Shown in pieces: positions 1-8,136 of a stretch of 21,582 bases of DNA. Where the stretch lies: positions 1-21,582 of the forward strand of contig DATFXL010000075.1 in the NCBI GenBank assembly GCA_035316025.1, given 5' to 3'. Below the pieces are notes generated by a model that saw nothing but the letters and a program-made list of their open reading frames with translations, did not search any database and was not told where the DNA came from. Origin of the DNA: JALZAA01 sp035316025 (GTDB lineage Bacteria > Actinomycetota > Acidimicrobiia > IMCC26256 > JACDBD01). The translations under genes were made by a program, and so were the position numbers. The stretch's first letter is position 1; each line of letters begins with the position of its first letter.

Positions 1-435
1 CGCGCTCCCGCCGATGAAGAAGCTCGAGTAGATGAACAGGCCACCCATGAGGAAGCCCCAGTACCCGAACGCGTTCAGGCGCGGGAACGCGACGTCGCGG
101 GCGCCGATCTGGAGCGGGATCAGGTAGTTGCCGAACGCCACGGCGAGCGGCATCCCCATGAGGAAGATCATGGTGGTGCCGTGCATCGTGAACAGCTCGT
201 TGTACTGCGCGGCGGTCAGCAAGGTGCCGTTCGGACCGGCCAGCTGCAACCGGAGCAACAGCGCTTCCACTCCACCGATCACGAAGAAGGCCAGCGCGGT
301 AGTGCCGTACATGATGCCGATCTTCTTGTGGTCGATCGTCGTGAACCAGCTCCAGAAGCCGGTCGTCGCCTGCGGGCGGCGCAGCACGCGCAGCCGGCGG
401 GCCGGTGCCTGAACCGTGTCGGAGACGGTCGTCAT
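1..435 (-). CDS. ctaD: Cytochrome c oxidase subunit I, 5' part only
   Basis: The first 145 residues of the haem-copper oxidase catalytic subunit, which reduces O2 to water and pumps protons in the cytoplasmic membrane. The ATG lies at 433-435 and the frame runs off the left edge. Visible: a short basic cytoplasmic N-terminus, the family-typical 'FTTIDHKKIGIMY' segment (residues 31-43), a first membrane helix (about 40-62), and 'MHGTTMIFL' (84-92), whose His85 is the expected low-spin haem a ligand, followed by 'LIPLQIGARDVAFPRLNAF' (105-123). The CuB and haem a3 ligands lie outside the window. It starts 22 nt after ctaC, with a GGGGGA Shine-Dalgarno-like run ahead of it, so the two are surely co-transcribed. 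Identity is clear; only completeness is unknown. Confidence 0.96.
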   Translation of the reverse strand, partial: MTTVSDTVQAPARRLRVLRRPQATTGFWSWFTTIDHKKIGIMYGTTALAFFVIGGVEALLLRLQLAGPNGTLLTAAQYNELFTMHGTTMIFLMGMPLAVAFGNYLIPLQIGARDVAFPRLNAFGYWGFLMGGLFIYSSFFIGGSA

Positions 436-457
436 CGGGAGTCCCCCACGCCCATGT

Positions 458-1609
458 TCACTTCAGTTGCAGGAGGTAGTCGGCGATCTGCTCGGCCTCC
501 TGTTGCGTCATCGTCGGCTGCCCGGGCGGAGTATCGCGGCTGAAGGAGGGCATGCCGACGCACCTCCCACCGGCAGGCTCGCCCGGCTCGCGGCAATGCT
601 CCGACTGCATCGGGATCAGGCTCGGGGCGTTGTGCACCCACTGGACGAGCTTGTCGCGCGCCAGCTCGTAGTAGCCGCTGGCGAACGTCGTTCGGCTGGC
701 GAGGTGGGTGAGGTTCGGGCCGTAGCTGCTGACCTTCGAGTCCCCGACCGAGTGGCAGTTCGTGCACTGGAACTTCGTGCTCATGAGCTCCTGTGCAGGC
801 CCAGCGGGCTGTTGCTGCGCGCCCGTGCCGATCTGGAACGGCACCGCCGGGCCCTGTTGCTGTTCGCCGATCCAGCGGTCGAACTCGCGCGGTTCTTTCG
901 CGATCACCCGGAAGCGCATGTTCGCGTGCGACAGGCCGCAGTACTCGGCGCACTGCCCGAGGTACGTGCCCGGCTTGTTCGCCTCGATCGTCGTGAAGTT
1001 GTTGTGGCCCGGGACGACATCTCGCTTCCCGTTCAGCTCGGGGACCCAGAAGCTGTGGATCACGTTGCATTTGTTGGGAAGCGACTCGTCGCAGGCCCGG
1101 AGGTCGACCTTCACGGGGCGGCCCGCCGGGATGATGAGCTCGTTGGCCGTCACCACCTTCTGCTCCGGGTACTCGAACTCCCACCACCACTGCTTGCCGA
1201 TGACCCGGACGTCCAGCACCTCGGCCCCCGCGGGCGCCTTGGCCAGGTCGAAGATCGTGATGATCGTGGGGATGGCGACGGCGGCGAGGATGAGGGCGGG
1301 GACGATGGTCCACCCGATCTCGAGCGGCGTGCTGCCGTGGATCTGCTTCGGGTTCTCGTTCCTACCGCTGCGGTACCGGTAGTGCAGCGCGAAGACGACC
1401 ACCGCGCCGAGGACGAGCACCCCGATCACGACCGAGATCCAGAAGACCGGGATGAAGAGGTTGTCGATCTTCTCGGCCTGCGGGCCCCGGGGCTTCAAGG
1501 AGTTCTGCCCGTTGTTCTCGGCCGAGCAGGCCGCGAGGAGCAGCGACAATGCGCCGAGGACGGCGGCCGGGCCCGCCCATCGCTTGGAGCGCGACGAGAG
1601 GCGCCTCAT
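458..1609 (-). CDS. ctaC: Cytochrome c oxidase subunit II with fused cytochrome c domain (caa3-type)
   Basis: Electron-entry subunit of the terminal oxidase, 383 aa. It begins with a basic stretch, a hydrophobic segment and the lipobox 'LLAAC' with Cys28, so it is probably a lipoprotein. Two membrane helices follow (about 51-76 and 97-120). The extracytoplasmic cupredoxin domain contains 'WWWEFEYP' (141-148) and the CuA ligands His185, Cys220, Glu222, Cys224, His228 and Met231 in 'CAEYCGLSHANM'. A Q/P/A-rich linker (about 250-272) leads to a C-terminal class I cytochrome c domain with haem motif CTNCH (282-286) and a likely axial Met353 in 'GMPSF'. The fused c domain defines the caa3 subtype; many actinobacteria instead use a bcc-aa3 supercomplex. 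It precedes ctaD by 22 nt and has its own leader with a candidate promoter upstream. Confidence 0.96.
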   Translation of the reverse strand: MRRLSSRSKRWAGPAAVLGALSLLLAACSAENNGQNSLKPRGPQAEKIDNLFIPVFWISVVIGVLVLGAVVVFALHYRYRSGRNENPKQIHGSTPLEIGWTIVPALILAAVAIPTIITIFDLAKAPAGAEVLDVRVIGKQWWWEFEYPEQKVVTANELIIPAGRPVKVDLRACDESLPNKCNVIHSFWVPELNGKRDVVPGHNNFTTIEANKPGTYLGQCAEYCGLSHANMRFRVIAKEPREFDRWIGEQQQGPAVPFQIGTGAQQQPAGPAQELMSTKFQCTNCHSVGDSKVSSYGPNLTHLASRTTFASGYYELARDKLVQWVHNAPSLIPMQSEHCREPGEPAGGRCVGMPSFSRDTPPGQPTMTQQEAEQIADYLLQLK

Positions 1610-1693
1610 CCTCGTCTTCCGATCAGGTGTCCGGTAATTGCTCGGCGACCTCGTGCCTCGGGCGGCCTGCGGGCCGGGCGACCCAGAAATCGC

Positions 1694-1699
1694 ACTCTA
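1694..1699 (-). promoter_or_regulatory. Candidate -10 box for ctaC-ctaD
   Basis: Minus-strand TAGAGT fits the TAnnnT pattern of a sigma-A -10 element and would start transcription near 1687, giving a leader of about 78 nt before ctaC. No convincing -35 is visible at 16-18 nt; a TTGCTC sits at a spacing of 19. The call rests mainly on position and hexamer. Confidence 0.3.
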
Positions 1700-1702
1700 T
1701 CC

Positions 1703-1719
1703 CCGGCCTTCTCGGCCGG
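1703..1719 (-). terminator. GC-only hairpin between era and ctaC
   Basis: A perfect 6-bp stem CCGGCC / GGCCGG with a 5-nt loop lies about 33 nt beyond the era stop codon. There is no T-tract after it, so it would be at best a weak or factor-assisted terminator. It lies immediately upstream of the candidate ctaC -10 and could instead be a regulatory site. Confidence 0.3.
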
Positions 1720-1751
1720 AGCAACTCGGACAGGCCCTGTGACCTGCGGTT

Positions 1752-2651
1752 TCAGTACCCGAGGCGGTCGAGAGCGTGAGCGCGTCGCTGCCACTCGCGC
1801 TCCACGCGCACGTGCGTCTCCAGGTACACACGCACGCCGAGCAGGGCTTCGAGCTCCTGGCGGGCGATGGTGCCGGCTTCGCGCAGCACCCGCCCGCCTC
1901 GCCCGATGACCATGCCCCGCTGCGAGTCCCGCTCCACGGTGATCTCGGCCCGCAACCGCAGGATCTCGTCCTCGGGGTCGTCGCCATCCTCCAGCTCGTC
2001 CACCGAGACGGTGATCGAGTGCGGCAGCTCGTCGCGGGCGACAGCGAGGAGCTTCTCGCGCACGAGCTCGGCGGCGACGAAGGTGTCGGGCTGGTCGGTC
2101 ACCGTGCCCTCCGGGTAGTAGCGCGGCCCTTCCGGGAGGCGGTTCTCGATCTCGCCGAGCAGCGCGTCGACGCCCTCCCCCGTGCGAGCCGAGAGTGGGA
2201 CGTAGGCGTCGAAGTCGCCGAGGTCGCGAGCGGCGACGACCAGGTGCTCTGCGATGGCCCGCTTCCCGGCCCGGTCGATCTTGTTCACCACGAGGAGCTT
2301 CGGCGTGCCGACCTGCCGGACGAGCCCGGCGACGAACCGGTCACCCCTCCCGATCGGCGTGTTCGCCTCGACGAGCAGACAGACGACGTCGACCTCGTCG
2401 AGCGTCGCCTCGGCCCGCTGGTTCGTCCGCTCGCCCAGCTGGGTCCTGGGCTTGTGCAGGCCGGGGGTGTCGACGAAGACGATCTGGTCATCGGAAGTGG
2501 TGCGGACGCCGCGGATGGCCGTGCGCGTCGTCTGAGGGCGGTCGGACACGATCGCGACCTTCTGACCGACGAGGCGGTTCAGGAGCGTCGACTTCCCGAC
2601 GTTCGGCCGGCCGACGAGCGTGACGAAGCCGCTCCGGAACTCCCCGGTCAC
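1752..2651 (-). CDS. era: GTPase Era, 30S subunit maturation factor
   Basis: Ribosome-assembly GTPase that binds the 3' end of 16S rRNA. From the chosen GTG start (2649-2651) it is 299 aa, the usual Era length. Motifs: G1 'GRPNVGKS' (14-21), a 'DRPQTTR' G2 region (37-43), G3 'DTPG' (61-64), G4 'NKID' (123-126) and 'SARTGEG' (154-160). A C-terminal KH domain carries 'VIGRGGR' (248-254), the GxxG RNA-binding loop. The frame stays open upstream into low-quality Arg-rich sequence, but this GTG overlaps the corC stop in a GTGA junction and places the G domain ten residues in, as in the family. The neighbouring ybeY and rsmE also act on 16S rRNA. Confidence 0.95.
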   Translation of the reverse strand: MTGEFRSGFVTLVGRPNVGKSTLLNRLVGQKVAIVSDRPQTTRTAIRGVRTTSDDQIVFVDTPGLHKPRTQLGERTNQRAEATLDEVDVVCLLVEANTPIGRGDRFVAGLVRQVGTPKLLVVNKIDRAGKRAIAEHLVVAARDLGDFDAYVPLSARTGEGVDALLGEIENRLPEGPRYYPEGTVTDQPDTFVAAELVREKLLAVARDELPHSITVSVDELEDGDDPEDEILRLRAEITVERDSQRGMVIGRGGRVLREAGTIARQELEALLGVRVYLETHVRVEREWQRRAHALDRLGY

Positions 2652-3928
2652 TTCGCGCCGACGGGCTCGGCGGCGCCGGCCGGCGTGGGCCGGATGTGCA
2701 CAGAGACGATGCGCCGGCCCTTGACCCGTTCGGTGCGGAACTCGAGACCTTGGAATCGGACGCATTCGCCTTCCTCGGGCACGTGGCCGAGCAGGTTGAA
2801 CACGAGGCCGCCGACGGTGTCCCACTCCGTGTCGGGGAGCTCGATTCCGAGCTCGTCGCTGACGTCGTCGATCGACGTGCCGCCCGGCACGCGCAACGCG
2901 CCGTCGGGTAGGCGCTCGACGGTCGGCTCCTCGATGTCGTACTCGTCCGCGATGTCGCCGACGATCTCCTCCAACAGGTCCTCCAGCGTGACGAGCCCGG
3001 ACGTTCCTCCGTACTCGTCGATCACGATCGCCATGTGGAACTGCTTCGTCTGCATCTCCCGCAGCAGCTCCGCCACTCGCTTCTGCTCGGGGACGAACAC
3101 GGCCTCGCGCAGCGCGATGCGGACGGGCTCGTTGCGTTTGCTCGCTCGGGCGAGCGAGACGAGGTCCTTGAGGAACACGAGGCCGATGATGTTGTCGGTC
3201 GACTCCTCGTAGGCGGGGAGCCGCGAGAAGCCAGCCTCGATGGCGGCGGTGATGCCGTCCTCGATCGTGGCGTCGGCGTCGATCGCCACCATGTCGGTAC
3301 GCGGCGTCATCGCCTCGCGGACCACCATGTCGCCGAACTCGAAGATCGAATGGATGAGCCTGCGTTCATCCCGCTCGATCGCCTCCTCGTCGGCGGCGAC
3401 GTCCGCCATCTGTCGGATCTCCTCTTCGGTGACGAACGGTCCCTCCTTCAGGCCGCGCCCCGGGAGCACGACGTTGGCGAGCCCGATGAGCGCCCGGGAC
3501 ACGACACGCAGCGGGGCGAAGTTCGTCAGGAACGAGAGGATCGGCGCGACGAGGAGGGCGGCGCGGTCGGTGTGCTGGATGGCGAAGGTCTTCGGCACGA
3601 CCTCGAAGAACACGAAGAAGACTGCGATCTCCACCACGATGCCGACCACGAAGCCGATCGTCCCGAGGTTCTGCTCCAGCAGGACACCGATGAGGTTGGC
3701 GGACACGAGCTGGCACACGAGGATGACCAGCAGGAGCGAGTTGAGCGTTCGCTCCGGTCGTTCGAGCAGCCGCGCCAACCGGGTGGCCCGGCTGCGGCCT
3801 TCCTCTTCGAGCGCCAGCGCACGCACGCGGCTCATGCGTGTGAACGCGGTCTCGCTCATGGCGAGCACGCCCGAGATCAGGAAGAGCACGACGATCGCCG
3901 CGACGAGCAGCCAGTCAGCTCCGCTCAT
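2648..3928 (-). CDS. HlyC/CorC-family membrane protein (DUF21, CBS pair, transporter-associated domain)
   Basis: 426 aa. The N-terminal DUF21 membrane domain has about four helices (around 5-27, 63-85, 91-113 and 122-140) and the family-typical 'FFEVVPKTFA' (107-116). A tandem CBS module follows (about 205-320), with 'MTPRTDMVAID' (207-217) opening the first CBS unit and 'DEYGGTSGLVTLEDLLEEI' (304-322) in the second. A CorC_HlyC domain closes the protein (about 335-412). Members of this family are linked to Mg2+/Co2+ export or homeostasis; the specific substrate here is not deducible. The ATG has GAGG four nt upstream. The gene sits 25 nt after ybeY and overlaps era at GTGA, so it is in the middle of an operon. 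Its place between ybeY and era is the standard actinobacterial arrangement. Confidence 0.93.
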   Translation of the reverse strand: MSGADWLLVAAIVVLFLISGVLAMSETAFTRMSRVRALALEEEGRSRATRLARLLERPERTLNSLLLVILVCQLVSANLIGVLLEQNLGTIGFVVGIVVEIAVFFVFFEVVPKTFAIQHTDRAALLVAPILSFLTNFAPLRVVSRALIGLANVVLPGRGLKEGPFVTEEEIRQMADVAADEEAIERDERRLIHSIFEFGDMVVREAMTPRTDMVAIDADATIEDGITAAIEAGFSRLPAYEESTDNIIGLVFLKDLVSLARASKRNEPVRIALREAVFVPEQKRVAELLREMQTKQFHMAIVIDEYGGTSGLVTLEDLLEEIVGDIADEYDIEEPTVERLPDGALRVPGGTSIDDVSDELGIELPDTEWDTVGGLVFNLLGHVPEEGECVRFQGLEFRTERVKGRRIVSVHIRPTPAGAAEPVGAK

Positions 3929-3953
3929 GGGGCCTCGGTATCTGGACCGGGTG

Positions 3954-4466
3954 TCACTGCCCCGCTTCCCGCTCGAGCTGTCGGAATCGTGCGAGCAGCT
4001 CCCGCTCGCGCTTCCTCATGGCCTCGGACTCTTGGTCCTCGGCATGGTCATAGTTCAGCAGATGCAGGACGCCGTGAACGACGAGGAGCGCCACCTCGTC
4101 GTCGACCGATCGTTTGTCGCCGGTCTGGCGCACCGCCACCTGCGGGCACACGACCACGTCGCCGATGACCGTGGGCGGGTCGCTCGCCTCGGCGGGCGAG
4201 CCGGGCCCCCGTCCGCCCTGGTCCGGTTGCCGCCCTCCGGGCGCGACGTCGTCGTCCATGGGAAACGCCAGCACGTCGGTTGGCTCGTGGTCGCCGAGAA
4301 AGCGCTCGTGGAGATCGGCCATCGCCTGCTCGTCCACGAAGATCACCGACATCTCGCTCTCCTCCGGCACCCGTTCCTCGTCGAGCACCATGCGCGCCAA
4401 CCGCACCCACCGGAGCACGTCGACCTCCACGTCCGACTGCTCGTCGGCCCCGAAGACAGTCCTCAT
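3954..4466 (-). CDS. ybeY: Endoribonuclease YbeY, 16S rRNA 3' maturation
   Basis: Single-strand-specific metal-dependent endoribonuclease used in 16S rRNA 3'-end processing and 70S quality control. 170 aa. 'PTDVLAFPMDD' (62-72) and 'IGDVVVCP' (101-108) are family motifs, and the metal-binding signature is 'HGVLHLLNYDH' with His131, His135 and His141; the usual Gly in 'xGYDH' is Asn here. A Gly/Pro-rich insertion (about 75-98) separates the two conserved blocks and is probably a surface loop. The ATG has no Shine-Dalgarno sequence (CTCCTCGCCG precedes it), but it overlaps in ATGA fashion the stop of a small upstream ORF that itself overlaps the phoH stop, which suggests translational coupling. 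Confidence 0.94.
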   Translation of the reverse strand: MRTVFGADEQSDVEVDVLRWVRLARMVLDEERVPEESEMSVIFVDEQAMADLHERFLGDHEPTDVLAFPMDDDVAPGGRQPDQGGRGPGSPAEASDPPTVIGDVVVCPQVAVRQTGDKRSVDDEVALLVVHGVLHLLNYDHAEDQESEAMRKRERELLARFRQLEREAGQ

Positions 4467-4659
4467 CGGCGAGGAGGGTCCGGGCGGTCGAGGGCCCGGC
4501 GCCGGGCAGTCGTGCCGGCCCGGCCGAGACCCGGGTCGGACACCCGAGCCGACCGAGCGGAGCGAGGGAGGCGAGCAGGGGCTCGGCCGGAAGAGCCGTG
4601 CTGGCCCGGCGCCGTGAGCCCTCGGACCCCCCGGGCCCGGTCAAACGTCGCGCGGCTCG

Positions 4660-4663
<4 letters not shown>
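4463..4663 (-). CDS. Possible 66-aa linking ORF between phoH and ybeY
   Basis: An open frame begins with ATG overlapping the phoH stop (ATGA, 4660-4663) and ends with TGA overlapping the ybeY start (ATGA, 4463-4466). AAGGG lies three nt before its ATG. The predicted peptide is rich in Arg, Ala, Gly and Pro, without any domain, membrane segment or signal peptide that I recognise, and its composition resembles translated intergenic DNA. It may encode a real peptide, serve only as a ribosome relay between phoH and ybeY, or be chance. Confidence 0.3.
4467..4659. other. Structured GC-rich phoH-ybeY interval
   Basis: 193 nt without a recognised protein. It contains a 14-bp perfect palindrome GCCCGGCGCCGGGC (4494-4507) and an inverted repeat CCGAGCC (4544-4550) / GGCTCGG (4580-4586) enclosing a 29-nt purine-rich loop with repeated GAGCG/GAGGC steps. 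No T-tract follows either structure in the direction of transcription, so a classical terminator is not supported. The mini-ORF at 4463-4663 spans it. Confidence 0.5.
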
Positions 4664-5622
<959 letters not shown>

Positions 5623-5671
5623 GTCGGCCAGATGGTAGCCCTGGGCGTGGCGCGCTCGGTCGAGAACCGCT

Positions 5672-6157
5672 TCAGCTCTCGGCGCGCAGCCCGAGCTCGT
5701 CGAGCCGTCGTGCGAGCTCCTCGGCCCGGCGACCGAGCACGGCGGCGAGCACCCGCAGGTCATCGCGTCGGATGGTGAGCAGCCGGCCGTTGAAGTCCTG
5801 GCGCTGCAGCTGGATCGTCTTGGCATAACGCGAGAGCACGGACGCCTCGGCATCGTCGAGGTCGCGCAGCCGCTCGAGGTCGATGGTGAAGGACTCCTCG
5901 AAGGCGCCGTCACGGTGCGTGAAGTCCGCATCGACGTCGGTCGTCCGGGGCAGCAGCTGGTCGCCGGGCACCTGGTAGATCTCGGCGAGGCGCAGCAAGC
6001 GGGGCACGGAGATCGCGCGCTCGCCCCGCTCGTAGGCCCCGAGGACGGATGCCTTGAACTCCATGCGCGAGCACGCCTCCACGTCGTGGAGCGACAGGCC
6101 CTTCTGGCGCCGGATCGAGCGCAGCCGCTCTCCCACCATCGCCTCGCTCCGGCTCAC
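5672..6157 (-). CDS. bldD: BldD-like XRE-family regulator with c-di-GMP-binding signature
   Basis: 161 aa from a GTG (6155-6157) with GGGGGAGG just upstream; an internal ATG (residue 7) is the alternative. The N-terminal XRE helix-turn-helix (about 8-70) reads 'VGERLRSIRRQKGLSLHDVE' then 'GAYERGERAISVPRLLRLAE', closely resembling Streptomyces BldD. The C-terminal domain (about 90-155) matches the BldD regulatory domain from 'IDLERL' onward. It keeps RxD-X8-RxxD: Arg119-Gln-Asp121, eight residues, Arg130-Arg-Asp-Asp133. In Streptomyces this motif binds a c-di-GMP tetramer that drives BldD dimerisation and repression of developmental genes. The role here is inferred: transcription regulation in response to c-di-GMP. 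It sits between rsmE and phoH, 120 nt after rsmE, with its own candidate promoter and a palindrome, so it may be autoregulated. Confidence 0.88.
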   Translation of the reverse strand: MSRSEAMVGERLRSIRRQKGLSLHDVEACSRMEFKASVLGAYERGERAISVPRLLRLAEIYQVPGDQLLPRTTDVDADFTHRDGAFEESFTIDLERLRDLDDAEASVLSRYAKTIQLQRQDFNGRLLTIRRDDLRVLAAVLGRRAEELARRLDELGLRAES

Positions 6158-6186
6158 AGCCTCCCCCTCTCGCTGCTCACTCGCCC

Positions 6187-6199
6187 GCCTCTCAGAGGC
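6187..6199. promoter_or_regulatory. 13-bp perfect palindrome at the predicted bldD start point
   Basis: GCCTCTCAGAGGC is a perfect inverted repeat around a single central base. It is about 30 nt upstream of the bldD-like start and immediately downstream of the candidate -10, over the predicted +1. Its centre CTCAGAG fits the CnC(A/T)GnG core of the published Streptomyces BldD box as I recall it, while the outer T/A positions do not match. It is a candidate autoregulatory operator. Confidence 0.4.
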
Positions 6200-6203
6200 C
6201 GGC

Positions 6204-6209
6204 AATCTA
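6204..6209 (-). promoter_or_regulatory. Candidate -10 box for the bldD-like gene
   Basis: Minus-strand TAGATT fits a sigma-A -10 and would give a leader of about 40 nt. The best -35 at 17 nt is GTGTTG, which is poor. It supports a separate promoter for the bldD-phoH-ybeY-corC-era part of the cluster. Confidence 0.35.
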
Positions 6210-6276
6210 CCACTCTCCGTCGCCACCAACACCGTCGGTGGCCCCTGGAGGCAGGCGATCGCGCGAAGTGCGCGCA

Positions 6277-7017
6277 TCACGCCGACGGTCGGGCGATTGG
6301 TGCACGCCATGTGGTCAGCACGGCGGCCCCGGCGATGGCTGCGGTCTCGGCCCGGAGGACGTGCGGCCCCAGGCACACGCGGTCGCCCTCGAGCGCGGCC
6401 GCCTCGTCGGGGTCGAACCCGCCCTCCGGGCCGACGACGAGCACCCACTCCCCATCCGCGGGCACCGCCAGCACGTCGGCCCCGTCGCCGCCCGGATCGG
6501 CGACGACGAGCCCGGGCCGGCCCCGTAGCTCCGTGACCGGCCGCACACCGTCGACTTCCGGCACCCGGGCCCGGCGGCATTGCGCCGCCGCGTCGCGTGC
6601 GATCCGCCGCAGACGGGCGACGGCGGTGCCGGCTCGCTCGTCGCTCCACTGCGCGACCGAGCGCCGCGCAGCCAGCACGGCGACGCCGTCGACACCGAGC
6701 TCGGTGAGCTTCTGCACGACGAGGTCGGGCTTGGCTCCCTTCGTGAGGGCGAACGCGACGACGAGGCGCGGGGTGAGGCGCGGCTCGACGACGGGCGCGT
6801 CGTGGGCGCGCACGTCGACAGAGCCCGGCGTGACCCGAGTGACCTCGTACGGGCGCCAGGTGCCGCGGCCGTCGGCGGCGGTGAGCACGTCACCGGGTCG
6901 CAGTCGCCGCACACGGCTGAGATGGTGCCCGGTTTCGTCGTCGAGAGTGACGTCGTCGTCCAGCGCCGGGACGAAGGTGTGCGCGACCGCCGGGTACCTA
7001 GCCGCGAACCCGGCCAC
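6277..7017 (-). CDS. rsmE: 16S rRNA (uracil(1498)-N(3))-methyltransferase RsmE
   Basis: SAM-dependent SPOUT methyltransferase that makes m3U1498 in 16S rRNA of the 30S subunit. From a GTG (7015-7017) it is 246 aa, the normal family size. The N-terminal PUA-like domain includes 'HHLSRVRRLRPGDVL' (31-45). The SPOUT domain has 'ALTKGAKPDLVVQKLTELGV' (90-109), 'GPEGGF' (196-201) and 'LGPHVLRAETA' (216-226), the SAM-binding knot signatures. The usual 'QSGR' segment reads 'AQCRRARVPEV' (145-155). The start codon overlaps the dnaJ stop by one base (TAGTG), so translation is probably coupled to dnaJ. The frame is open far upstream only because it shadows dnaJ. The dnaJ-rsmE pair is common in actinobacteria and places this enzyme under heat-shock control. 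Confidence 0.95.
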   Translation of the reverse strand: MAGFAARYPAVAHTFVPALDDDVTLDDETGHHLSRVRRLRPGDVLTAADGRGTWRPYEVTRVTPGSVDVRAHDAPVVEPRLTPRLVVAFALTKGAKPDLVVQKLTELGVDGVAVLAARRSVAQWSDERAGTAVARLRRIARDAAAQCRRARVPEVDGVRPVTELRGRPGLVVADPGGDGADVLAVPADGEWVLVVGPEGGFDPDEAAALEGDRVCLGPHVLRAETAAIAGAAVLTTWRAPIARPSA

Positions 7018-8135
7018 TATTGGAAGGCGGAGCGCACCCGCTCGAAGAATCCGCGATCGGGCGCGGCGACTTCGTCGCCGCGGAGCTCCGCCAGCCGTCG
7101 CAGCAGCTCCTCCTCCTCGGGACGCAGCCGTTCCGGGATCTCGACGTCGAGGCGAACGAGCAGGTCTCCCCGGCGGCGACCGTGCAGAGACGGTACGCCC
7201 TTGCCCTTGAGCCGGAGCACCTGGCCCGGTTGTGCGCCCGGCGGGACGTCGATCTCCTCCTCGTCGCCGTCGAGCGTCTCCAGGGTGAACGCGGCGCCGA
7301 GTGCAGCCTGCGTGTACGGGAGCCGGTGCGCGTGCAGCAGGTCGTTGCCGTGACGTTCGAACTCGGGATGCGGGGCGACGGCGATGTTCACGTACAGGTC
7401 GCCGGGGATCCCGCTGCGCGGCGCCGCCGGTCCGCGCTCGGGCAGGCGGAGGCGCTGCCCGGTGTCGACGCCGGCCGGCACCTCGACGTCGATCCGGCGG
7501 AGCGCGTGCACGCGACCCTCGCCCCGGCAGTCGCGGCACGGGGTCAGGATCCGCTGGCCGGTGGCGTCGCAGGCGGGGCACGGGGACGCAGTGACCATCT
7601 GCCCGAGGATCGAGCGGCGCACCTGGCGCACCTCGCCCGTCCCACCGCACATATCGCAGCGGGACGGATGCGTTCCCGGTTCGCACCCCGACCCGTCACA
7701 GCGCTCACAGGTGACGGGCAGCCGGACCTCCACCGTCTGGACGACGCCGAAGGCGGCGTCGCGCAGCGTGAGCTGGACGGGGACCTCGGCGTCGTGGCCC
7801 CGGGCCGGTCCTGCCGGCCCCCGGCGGCCGCCGAAGGCGTCGCCACCGAAGAAGGCGTCGAACAGGTCGCCGAGGCCGAAGGCGTCGCCCGTGGGGGCGC
7901 CGGACCCCGCCGCGCTCGCGCCGTCCTCTCCGAACATGTCATAGCGGCGCCGGCGTTCAGGATCGCGGAGGGTCTCGTACGCGACGGTGACGTCCTTGAA
8001 GCGGGCCTCGGCGTCGGGGTCGTCGGGATGGGAGTCGGGGTGGTACCGGCGGGCGAGGGCGCGGTAGGCGCGCTTGATGTCGGCTTCGGTCGCCTGCGGC
8101 GACACGCCGAGCACCTCGTAGTAGCTGCGAGGCAC
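7017..8135 (-). CDS. dnaJ: Chaperone DnaJ (Hsp40)
   Basis: Type I J-domain co-chaperone that stimulates DnaK ATPase activity and delivers unfolded clients. 372 aa, GTG start, preceded by GGTGG. J-domain residues 4-67 contain HPD at 32-34. A G/F-rich linker (about 71-106, including 'LFDAFFGGDAFGG') follows. The zinc-binding region has four Cys repeats: CERCDGSG (143), CDMCGGTG (160), CPACDATG (186, lacking the usual Gly before x-G) and CRDCRGEG (200). C-terminal peptide-binding domains I and II run to about 333. It starts one nt after the hrcA stop and ends inside the rsmE start. There is no grpE or dnaK beside it, typical of the second DnaJ (DnaJ2) of actinobacteria linked to hrcA. Confidence 0.96.
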   Translation of the reverse strand: MPRSYYEVLGVSPQATEADIKRAYRALARRYHPDSHPDDPDAEARFKDVTVAYETLRDPERRRRYDMFGEDGASAAGSGAPTGDAFGLGDLFDAFFGGDAFGGRRGPAGPARGHDAEVPVQLTLRDAAFGVVQTVEVRLPVTCERCDGSGCEPGTHPSRCDMCGGTGEVRQVRRSILGQMVTASPCPACDATGQRILTPCRDCRGEGRVHALRRIDVEVPAGVDTGQRLRLPERGPAAPRSGIPGDLYVNIAVAPHPEFERHGNDLLHAHRLPYTQAALGAAFTLETLDGDEEEIDVPPGAQPGQVLRLKGKGVPSLHGRRRGDLLVRLDVEIPERLRPEEEELLRRLAELRGDEVAAPDRGFFERVRSAFQ

Positions 8136-8136
8136 G

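Noticed and set aside
1703..1719. Strong intrinsic terminator after era
   Set aside because: Only a 6-bp stem without a T-tract; kept as a weak hairpin call.
416..1909. Long plus-strand open frame opposite ctaC and the 3' end of era
   Set aside because: It mirrors the codon structure of strongly supported minus-strand genes, its translation is Arg/Pro/Val/Asp-rich with no recognisable domain, and such shadows are expected at this G+C.
5623..5931. N-terminal extension of PhoH
   Set aside because: It is a Ser/Arg-rich shadow of the bldD-like gene and absent from the family.
7018..7686. N-terminal extension of rsmE upstream of the GTG at 7017
   Set aside because: The extra sequence is an Arg/Pro/Gly-rich alternative frame of dnaJ; the chosen start gives the family's normal length.
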